From positions 1,674,001 to 1,738,000 of the forward strand of contig NZ_SRMB01000001.1 of the NCBI RefSeq assembly GCF_004745645.1: a stretch of DNA of 64,000 bases, written 5' to 3'. The notes under the pieces were generated by a model that saw nothing but the letters and a program-made list of their open reading frames with translations, ran no database searches and had not been told where the DNA came from. The stretch comes from Hymenobacter metallicola. Lineage in GTDB: Bacteria; Bacteroidota; Bacteroidia; Cytophagales; Hymenobacteraceae. A program made the translations under genes and the position numbers. This document shows, piece by piece, positions 57,889-64,000 of the stretch (positions are counted from its first letter, which is position 1; each line of letters opens with the position of its first letter).

Positions 57889-59055
57889 GTGCCACCCGTG
57901 GGTTCCTCGCCCCTGCTCGACCGCCTCACCCAGCAGCTTGTGCAGCGTGATGCCGAGGGCACCCGGCGCCGACTCAGCCTGCCAGCGCCCGGCGCTGTGG
58001 ACTTCAGCTCCAACGATTATCTGGGGCTGGCCCGCTCCGGGGCCCTGCACCAGGCGGTGGTTCAGGCGCTGCAAACCGACTCCGGGCTGCTGGTCGGAAG
58101 CACCGGCTCCCGCCTTCTGACCGGCAACTCGGCGGCCACCGAAGCCCTGGAAACGCACTTGGCTACGTTTCACCACGCCGAAGCGGCCCTGCTGTTTAAC
58201 TCGGGCTACGTGGCCAACCTGGGTTTTTTCGGCGCCGTACCCCGCCGCGGCGACACGATTCTCTACGACGCGGCCAGTCATGCCTCGGTGAAGGACGGCA
58301 TCCGCAGCAGCTTTGCCACGGCCTACAGCTTTCGGCACAACGACCTGGCCGATCTGGAAAAGCGCCTGAGCCGCGCCACAGGAGAGGTTTTTGTGGCCGT
58401 CGAGGCGTTGTACTCCATGGATGGCGACCAGGCCCCGCTACCAGAATTAGCCGCTTTTTGCCGGGCGCGGGGCTTGCATCTGGTCGTGGATGAAGCCCAT
58501 ACCAACGGCCTCTACGGTCCCCACGGGGAAGGGCTGGTCGTGGCCTTGGGGCTGCAAACCGAGGTGTTTGCCCGCGTTGTTACCTTCGGCAAAGCCCTGG
58601 GCAGCCAAGGCGCCGCCGTAGTGGGCCCGGCCGTGCTGCGCGACTTTCTGCTCAATACCAGCCGGCCTTTCATGTTTACCACGGCGCTGGCCCCGCTTTC
58701 CATCGTGGCGCTTACGGCCGCCTATGCGCTGCTGCCCGCCCTGCATGCCGAGCGCGAACAGCTATTCCGGCTCTCCGACCAGCTGCAAAGCAAGCTGGCG
58801 GCGGTGCCCGGCGTACAGGTAGGCCCCGGGAGTCATGTCATTCACCCGCTGTTTTTCACCGAGCCGAGTCCGCGGAAAGTGCGGGCCGTGGCCGCGGCTG
58901 TGCAGCAGGCCGGCTTCGACCTGCGCCCCATTGTGGCGCCCACGGTGCCAGCCGGCACCGAGCGGCTGCGCCTGATTCTGCACAGCTACAATACGGAGGC
59001 CGAACTAGATGCCTTGGCCGCTACACTACGCCGTTTGGAAAGAGGCTCGGGCTAG
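57889..59055 (+). CDS. bioF: 8-amino-7-oxononanoate synthase
   Basis: BioF condenses pimeloyl-ACP (or -CoA) with alanine to give 8-amino-7-oxononanoate, a PLP-dependent step. The aligned family features are VDFSSNDYLGLARS, the GSTGSRLLTGN loop, the PLP-binding Lys in VVTFGKALGSQGAAV, and the VVDEAHTNGLYG Asp-His pair. The start is best placed at GTG 57889 (or GTG 57898), because the upstream in-frame sequence overlaps the small ORF and is not family-like. The length of about 388 fits. Confidence 0.92.
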   Translation: MPPVGSSPLLDRLTQQLVQRDAEGTRRRLSLPAPGAVDFSSNDYLGLARSGALHQAVVQALQTDSGLLVGSTGSRLLTGNSAATEALETHLATFHHAEAALLFNSGYVANLGFFGAVPRRGDTILYDAASHASVKDGIRSSFATAYSFRHNDLADLEKRLSRATGEVFVAVEALYSMDGDQAPLPELAAFCRARGLHLVVDEAHTNGLYGPHGEGLVVALGLQTEVFARVVTFGKALGSQGAAVVGPAVLRDFLLNTSRPFMFTTALAPLSIVALTAAYALLPALHAEREQLFRLSDQLQSKLAAVPGVQVGPGSHVIHPLFFTEPSPRKVRAVAAAVQQAGFDLRPIVAPTVPAGTERLRLILHSYNTEAELDALAATLRRLERGSG

Positions 59056-59104
59056 GCCAGAGCTGTCGTAAACAACTTCGTCCGTTAGCTGTACTTTCTA
59101 GCCT

Positions 59105-59746
59105 ATGCGTCCTTCTTTTTCCCGCCCCGAGCGGCTGTTTGTTACCGGCATTGGCACCGACGTAGGTAAAACCCTGGTGGCAGCCATCCTCACCGAAGCC
59201 CTGCAGGCCGACTACTGGAAACCCGTACAGGCCGGCCTGGAGCCCACCACCGACACGGCTACCGTCCGGCAACTGGTCGGCAACACCCGCTCCCGGTTTC
59301 ACCCCGAAGCCTACCGGCTGGCCCTGCCGGCCTCGCCCCACAAGGCGGCGGCCGCCGAGCAGATTACCATTGAAGCCTCGGCCTTCCGGCTGCCCGCTAC
59401 CGACAATCATCTGGTGGTGGAAGGCGCCGGTGGCCTGCTGGTGCCCCTGGCCCCGGGCCTGCTCGTAGCCGACCTTATTCAGCAGCTGCAGCTCGAGGTC
59501 ATCGTCGTTTCGCGCCATTATCTGGGCAGCATCAACCACACCCTGCTCACCCTCGAAGCCTTGCAGCAGCGCGGATTGCCGGTGCGCGGACTCGTGTTCA
59601 ACGGCGACCCGAACCCAGCCACCGAAGACTTCATCACCCAGCATACCGGCGTGCCGGTGCTACCCCGCCTGCGGCCCGAAACCGAGGTTTCGGCGGCAAC
59701 CGTGACAGGCTACGCCCCCGACTTTCGCACCTGGTTCGGCTACTAG
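59105..59746 (+). CDS. bioD: Dethiobiotin synthetase
   Basis: BioD uses ATP and CO2 to close the ureido ring of dethiobiotin. The 213-residue protein has the P-loop GIGTDVGKTLVAA (G-x4-G-K-T), the DYWKPVQAGLE segment with the catalytic Lys, and LVVEGAGGLLVPL with the metal-binding Glu. These are typical features. It lies 49 bp after bioF in the same direction. A short intergenic region with a promoter-like element precedes bioA. Confidence 0.94.
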   Translation: MRPSFSRPERLFVTGIGTDVGKTLVAAILTEALQADYWKPVQAGLEPTTDTATVRQLVGNTRSRFHPEAYRLALPASPHKAAAAEQITIEASAFRLPATDNHLVVEGAGGLLVPLAPGLLVADLIQQLQLEVIVVSRHYLGSINHTLLTLEALQQRGLPVRGLVFNGDPNPATEDFITQHTGVPVLPRLRPETEVSAATVTGYAPDFRTWFGY

Positions 59747-59931
59747 GATTTTGGCGGGCATGACTGCGCATGAGGCCAGCACGGGCCATCCGTCCTCAGC
59801 GAAGTGCCGCCCATTCTTTGCCCAGAAAGGCTTTATTAGAAGCCGCCCACGAAAGAGCACCGGCCACCTTTTTCAGGACGGGTTGCTTTGCGCTTCGCAC
59901 AAACAGCGGCTTCTGCCATTGGTTACCCCCT

Positions 59932-59939
59932 TACCTTTG
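59932..59939 (+). promoter_or_regulatory. Candidate -7 element upstream of bioA
   Basis: TACCTTTG matches TAnnTTTG and lies 26 bases before the bioA ATG. A second transcript for bioA and the ketoacyl synthase is therefore possible. Confidence 0.4.
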
Positions 59940-59965
59940 CCCGCCTGTCCCACTTTCTTGTTCCT

Positions 59966-61291
59966 ATGAGTTCTTCCCTGGCCGAGCGTGACCACGCCGT
60001 GTTGTGGCACCCTTACACGCAGATGCAAACCGCGCCGCTGCCCATCCCCATTGTACGGGGCGACGGCAGCTGGCTGGAGGCGGAAGACGGCACCCGCTAC
60101 CTCGACGGAATTTCCTCGTGGTGGGTGAACCTGCACGGCCACAGTCATCCTCACATTGCGGCCCGCGTGAGCGAGCAGCTCCGGACCCTGGAGCACGTGC
60201 TGTTTGCTGGTTTCACCCACCCCGCGGCCGTGGAGCTGGCCGAGGAGCTGCTGGCCCTGCTACCGGCCAACCAGGCCCGCGTATTCTACTCCGACAACGG
60301 CTCGACGGCCGTGGAAGTAGCCCTGAAAATGGTGCTGCAGTACTTTCACAACCAGGGCCAGCCCGAGCGCCGCACCTTCCTCTGCTTCCGCGACTCCTAC
60401 CACGGCGACACCTTCGGGGCCATGGCCGTGAGCAGCCGCGGCGCCTTCACCCAGCCCTTTTGGCCCCTGCTCTTCAACGTCGAATTTCTCGACGTACCCG
60501 TACCGGGCCGTGAAGCCGCCACCCTGGCTCAGCTCGACGCCCTGCTGCGGCGCCCCGACGTGGCCGGCTTCATCTTCGAGCCCCTGGTGCTGGGCACGGC
60601 CGGCATGGTGATGTACGAGCCCGAAATTCTGAGTGAACTGCTGCGGCGCTGCCACCAACACGGTGTGCTTGCTATTGCGGATGAAGTCATGACCGGCTTT
60701 GGCCGGACCGGGCCCCTGTTTGCCTCCGAACTGCTGACCGAGCAGCCCGATATCATGTGCTTCTCCAAGGGCCTCACCGGCGGCACCCTGGCCATGGGCC
60801 TGACGACCTGCGCCGCACCGGTGTACGAGGCCTTTCTGAGTCAGGACAAGATGCGCGCCTTGTTTCACGGCCACTCCTACACGGCCAACCCCGTGGCCTG
60901 CGCCGCCGCGCTGGCCAGCCTGGAGCTGACCCGGGCCGAGCAGTGCGCCGAGCAGCGCCACCGCATTGAGCACCGCCACGCCGCATTCCGGCAGGAAATA
61001 GAGGACCAAGCCGGCATTCGGGCCGTGCGGCACCGGGGCACGATTCTGGCCGTGGAGTACGACCCGGGGGAGGGCACCAGCTACTTCAGCCGCCTGCGCG
61101 ACGCCTTCTACCAACTGGCCCTCGACCACCACGTGGTGCTGCGCCCCCTGGGCAACGTGGTGTATCTGCTGCCGCCCTATTGCACTACCAACGCCGAGCT
61201 AGACCTGCTCTACACGGTGCTGCGCCGCATGCGCGAGCTGGTGCTCGACTTTACGCCTGCTCCCAACCTGCCCGAAATCCTGCATGATTAG
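59966..61291 (+). CDS. bioA: Adenosylmethionine-8-amino-7-oxononanoate aminotransferase
   Basis: BioA moves an amino group from SAM to 8-amino-7-oxononanoate to give diaminopelargonate. The 441-residue class-III aminotransferase has HPYTQMQTAPLPI at the start, DGISSWWVNLHGHSH, YSDNGSTAVEVALKM, the PLP region IADEVMTGFGRTG, and CFSKGLTGGTLAMG with the Schiff-base Lys. The ATG at 59966 is the family-like start. Its stop overlaps the following ketoacyl synthase start by eight bases, so the two genes are translationally coupled. Confidence 0.96.
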   Translation: MSSSLAERDHAVLWHPYTQMQTAPLPIPIVRGDGSWLEAEDGTRYLDGISSWWVNLHGHSHPHIAARVSEQLRTLEHVLFAGFTHPAAVELAEELLALLPANQARVFYSDNGSTAVEVALKMVLQYFHNQGQPERRTFLCFRDSYHGDTFGAMAVSSRGAFTQPFWPLLFNVEFLDVPVPGREAATLAQLDALLRRPDVAGFIFEPLVLGTAGMVMYEPEILSELLRRCHQHGVLAIADEVMTGFGRTGPLFASELLTEQPDIMCFSKGLTGGTLAMGLTTCAAPVYEAFLSQDKMRALFHGHSYTANPVACAAALASLELTRAEQCAEQRHRIEHRHAAFRQEIEDQAGIRAVRHRGTILAVEYDPGEGTSYFSRLRDAFYQLALDHHVVLRPLGNVVYLLPPYCTTNAELDLLYTVLRRMRELVLDFTPAPNLPEILHD

Positions 61292-62480
61292 CGCCGCTTC
61301 CGATTCACTGATCATCATCCGGGGTCGGGGCAGGGTGGCCGCCGTGGGCCTTGACTGGGCCGCCGCCACGTTTCAGTCCCGAAGCCTGGGCTCCCATACC
61401 CTGGCCGTCGGTGGCATTCCCGAGGCGGTGGAGCAAGCACTACAGCTCCTGCGCAAGCAAACGGCTAGCTACCGGCAGCTCGACCGCACGGTGCTGCTGG
61501 CCCTGCTGGCGGCCCGGCAGGCAACGGCGGCAGCGGGCTGGCTACCCCAGCCCGCCCCGGCTCTGGGCGTCAGCATAGGCTCCTCCCGCGGAGCCACCGG
61601 CCGCCTGGAGCAGTTTCACGAGGATTTTTTGGCCGATGGCACCGTGCCGGCCGCGGCCTCGCCCCTTACCACGCTGGGCAACGTCGCCAGCTGGGTAGCC
61701 TACGACGCCGGCACGGCAGGTGGGGCCGCCCTGAGTCATTCCAGCACCTGCAGCAGCGCGTTTCAGGCCTTGGGCAATGCCGTGGCCTGGCTGCGGGCGG
61801 GCATGGCCGAGCGGTTTCTGGCCGGTGGGACCGAAGCCCCGCTCACCGATTTTACCCTGGCCCAGATGCAGGCGTTGGGCATCTATTCCCCTTTCGCCGC
61901 CGCTGATTTTCCCTGCCGCCCGGGGGCGGGGCGGCCGTCCACCTTCGTGCTGGGCGAAGGAGCCGCCGTGTTTGCCCTGGAAAAAATCAGCCGCGCGGCG
62001 CTGCATGCCGAGCGGGCCCAGCAGCCGGCCGCTCCTGTCTTTTGCCTGGAGGGCGTGGGCTTTGGCTTCGAGGCAATTGGCAGCAAAACCGGCTTGTCGG
62101 CCGACGGGCAGCATTTCCAGACCGCCATGCGCGAGGCCCTGTGGCAGGCGGGCGCCGCCCCGGAAACGGTGGATGCCGTGGTACTGCACAGCCCCGGCAC
62201 CCCCGCCGGCGACGCCTCCGAGCGGCGGGCCCTGCACGCGGTGTTTGGGGAAACCTTGCCCGATTTGGTGTCCAACAAGTGGCGCATCGGGCATACGCTG
62301 GGCGCCTCGGCCGCCCTGAGCCTGGATTTCGCCTGCCACCTGCTGACTGCTCAAGCCTGGCCGCCGGCGCCTTTTCCCACCGACCTTACCCCGGCCCCTA
62401 CCCGACCGATCCGGCGGGTGCTGATTAATGCCGCTGGCTTTGGAGGCAACGCGGCCAGTGCCGTGGTGTCTGTGGTGTAA
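61284..62480 (+). CDS. Beta-ketoacyl synthase coupled to bioA
   Basis: The 398-residue protein has the KAS fold with complete condensation residues: Cys 156 (SHSSTCSSAFQAL), His 302 (VVLHSPGTPAGDAS, in place of the usual HGTGT), Lys 332 and His 337 (SNKWRIGHTLGASAALS). It is distant from FabF/FabB. Starting eight bases before the bioA stop, it is translated with bioA. It could supply a dedicated chain-extension step for pimeloyl-ACP in a genome where bioC/bioH are not visible here, but this is a hypothesis. The first 35 residues lack family character. Confidence 0.85.
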   Translation: MISAASDSLIIIRGRGRVAAVGLDWAAATFQSRSLGSHTLAVGGIPEAVEQALQLLRKQTASYRQLDRTVLLALLAARQATAAAGWLPQPAPALGVSIGSSRGATGRLEQFHEDFLADGTVPAAASPLTTLGNVASWVAYDAGTAGGAALSHSSTCSSAFQALGNAVAWLRAGMAERFLAGGTEAPLTDFTLAQMQALGIYSPFAAADFPCRPGAGRPSTFVLGEGAAVFALEKISRAALHAERAQQPAAPVFCLEGVGFGFEAIGSKTGLSADGQHFQTAMREALWQAGAAPETVDAVVLHSPGTPAGDASERRALHAVFGETLPDLVSNKWRIGHTLGASAALSLDFACHLLTAQAWPPAPFPTDLTPAPTRPIRRVLINAAGFGGNAASAVVSVV

Positions 62481-62586
62481 GTTTTCGGCCCACGTCCGTT
62501 TTTAGATGGCGGAGCCGTACTTTTCGTACTGAATTTCCACCGTGACTATTTCGCGCTGTTCTGCTTTTTCCTTGCCCTTCCGCTCC

Positions 62587-63954
62587 ATGAATCTACGTTT
62601 CGCGCTGCTGCTTTCGGCCAGCCTGTCTCCGGCCTTTGTTTTTGCCCAAACTGCCCCTACTTCCGCCCCAACCCCCGACCCGGCCATCAAGCAAATGGTG
62701 GAAGCTGTTTCGGCCAAAAACCTGGAGGAGGATATCCGCAAGATGGTATCGTTTGGCACCCGCCACACCCTGAGCGACACCAAGAGTAAGAAGCGCGGTA
62801 TCGGGGCAGCCCGCAACTGGGTGGAAAGTGAGTTTCGCAAGTACAGCAAGGCCAGCGGGGGCCGCCTCAAAGTGGAGCAGGACACCTTTCTGGTGAAGCC
62901 CGACGGCCGCCGCATCGACAAGCCCGTCATTATGGCCAACGTGATGGCCACCCTGCCCGGCACCGACCCGGCGGACACCCGCGTGTTCATCGTCAGCGGC
63001 CACCTCGACTCCCGCGTGACCGACGTGATGAACGCCACGGCCGACGCGCCCGGCGCCAACGATGATGCCTCGGGCGTGGCCCTGGTGATGGAAATGGCCC
63101 GCATCATGTCGCAGAAGCAGTACCCCTGCACCCTGATTTTCGTGGCCGTGCAGGGCGAAGAGCAGGGCCTCTACGGCTCGACCCACCTGGCCAAGCGGGC
63201 CAAGAAAGAAGGCTGGAACCTGGTGGGCATGCTCAACAACGACATCGTGGGCAACTCGAAAGGCTACGACCCGGAACTATCCGACAACAAGCACATCCGC
63301 ATTTTCAGTGAGGGTGTGCCGGCCACTGAAACGGCCGATGAAGCCAAGCTGCGCCGCACCCTGAGCAGCGAAAACGACTCGCCCAGCCGGCAGCTGGCCC
63401 GCTACAGCAAAACGGCCTGCGAACAGTACGTCAGCGACTTCGGGGTGCTGCTGGAATACCGCCCCGACCGGTTTCTGCGCGGCGGCGACCATACGCCCTT
63501 CAACCAGCAGGGCTTTACGGCGGTGCGCTACACGGAAGTAAACGAGAACTTCAACCACCAGCACCAGGACCTGCGCACCGAAAACGGCATCCAGTACGGC
63601 GACCTGCCCGAGTTTGTCGACTACGCATATCTGCGCAAAAACACGGGCGTGAACCTGGCGACCATGGCCAGCCTGGCCCTGGCCCCCGGCGCCCCCGAAA
63701 ACCTGGGCGTACTGACGGCCAACCTGACCAACCGCACGCAGCTGAAATGGGACGCGCCCAAGGTGGGCGAAAAGCCGGCCGGCTACGTAGTGCTGATGCG
63801 TGAAACCTCGTCGCCGGTGTGGCAGCAGCGCTTCCCCGTCACGACGACCACCGCTGACCTGCCCCACAGCAAGGACAACTACATCTTCGGAGTGGCCTCG
63901 GTGGATGCCGAGGGCCACGAGAGCCTGCCCGTAATTCCCAAGCCGGTCCGCTAG
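62587..63954 (+). CDS. Exported M28-family zinc aminopeptidase with C-terminal domain
   Basis: The 455-residue protein has a signal peptide (MNLRFALLLSASLSPAFVFA) and the M28 dizinc motif. VSGHLDSRVTD supplies His and Asp, GANDDASGVALVME the bridging Asp, and QGEEQGLYGS the catalytic Glu. NNDIVGNSKG and FNHQHQDLRT complete the site. The last 80 residues (NLTNRTQLKWDAPKVGEKPA) form an FN3-like strand-rich domain. It likely trims peptides outside the cytoplasm. The ATG at 62587 starts the signal. Confidence 0.92.
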   Translation: MNLRFALLLSASLSPAFVFAQTAPTSAPTPDPAIKQMVEAVSAKNLEEDIRKMVSFGTRHTLSDTKSKKRGIGAARNWVESEFRKYSKASGGRLKVEQDTFLVKPDGRRIDKPVIMANVMATLPGTDPADTRVFIVSGHLDSRVTDVMNATADAPGANDDASGVALVMEMARIMSQKQYPCTLIFVAVQGEEQGLYGSTHLAKRAKKEGWNLVGMLNNDIVGNSKGYDPELSDNKHIRIFSEGVPATETADEAKLRRTLSSENDSPSRQLARYSKTACEQYVSDFGVLLEYRPDRFLRGGDHTPFNQQGFTAVRYTEVNENFNHQHQDLRTENGIQYGDLPEFVDYAYLRKNTGVNLATMASLALAPGAPENLGVLTANLTNRTQLKWDAPKVGEKPAGYVVLMRETSSPVWQQRFPVTTTTADLPHSKDNYIFGVASVDAEGHESLPVIPKPVR

Positions 63955-63973
63955 CAGCCCGTACTGCTTCGTG

Positions 63974-64000
63974 ATGAAACAGCTTGCCTACGCACTCTTG
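63974..64000 (+). CDS. Start of a further exported protein (partial)
   Basis: An ATG at 63974 opens a frame reading MKQLAYALL to the window edge, a typical start of a signal peptide. It lies 19 bases after the M28 stop and may belong to the same transcript. Only nine codons are visible. Confidence 0.5.

Noticed and set aside
62502..63131. A 209-residue antisense frame at the M28 gene start
   Set aside because: It mirrors a clear M28 peptidase and contains no recognisable domain.
1..64000. tRNA or rRNA genes
   Set aside because: I looked for T-loop words (GGTTCGAATCC type) and cloverleaf ends and found none that fold into a full gene.

Overview
The window looks like a chromosomal segment of a high-GC member of the Bacteroidota, most likely Hymenobacter or a close relative (Cytophagales). 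The evidence is the very high GC content, two large TonB-dependent receptors with N-terminal carboxypeptidase-regulatory-like domains, many small lipoproteins with an L-x-A/S-C lipobox, several DUF4097 proteins, and promoter matches to the Bacteroidota pattern TTG-N19-TAnnTTTG. This is inferred from gene content and style. No rRNA or tRNA gene and no CRISPR array was seen.

Layout. 1-9 kb: a lipoprotein, hutI, a spore-photoproduct-lyase-type radical SAM gene, pncA with a 2H phosphoesterase, and the first TonB-dependent receptor. 9-14.7 kb: an SDR, malate:quinone oxidoreductase, and a ctlX-methyltransferase pair. 14.7-29 kb: mostly single housekeeping or hypothetical genes, including DUF1624, PAP2, hydrolase, MscS, SH3, alcohol dehydrogenase, NmrA, GrpB, GH43, SMI1/KNR4 and a voltage-gated potassium channel with a zinc-ribbon tail. 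29-34 kb: three copies of a REP-like palindromic repeat among an oxidoreductase, an SRPBCC/zinc-alcohol-dehydrogenase pair and a Crp-family regulator. 34.7-36.64 kb: an AT-rich two-gene cassette unlike everything around it. 36.7-45 kb: hutU, an MBL hydrolase, three tandem DUF4097 genes and hutG. 45-53 kb: yebC, a serine hydrolase, two pseudouridine synthases, a peptidase, yiaA and a Kazal-type lipoprotein. 53.4-56.2 kb: the second TonB receptor, inverted relative to the first. 56.5-62.5 kb: a biotin cluster (bioB, small ORF, bioF, bioD, bioA, ketoacyl synthase), followed by an M28 peptidase.

How genes work together. hutU, hutI and hutG give three of the four steps from histidine to glutamate, but they are spread over 43 kb. 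bioB/F/D/A make biotin from pimeloyl-ACP, and a ketoacyl synthase with intact catalytic residues is translationally coupled to bioA. The two TonB receptors share a nearly identical 458-bp tract in opposite orientation, which suggests gene conversion and could allow inversion of about 48 kb.

The best candidate for a new system is the AT-rich pair at 34,695-36,643. One gene encodes a protein with a DGIQR (DGQHR/DUF262/ParB-like) motif, and the next encodes a protein with an R-N-x3-H HEPN ribonuclease motif. They lie 5 bp apart on the same strand, directly downstream of hutU, and look like a transferred toxin or phage-defence module.
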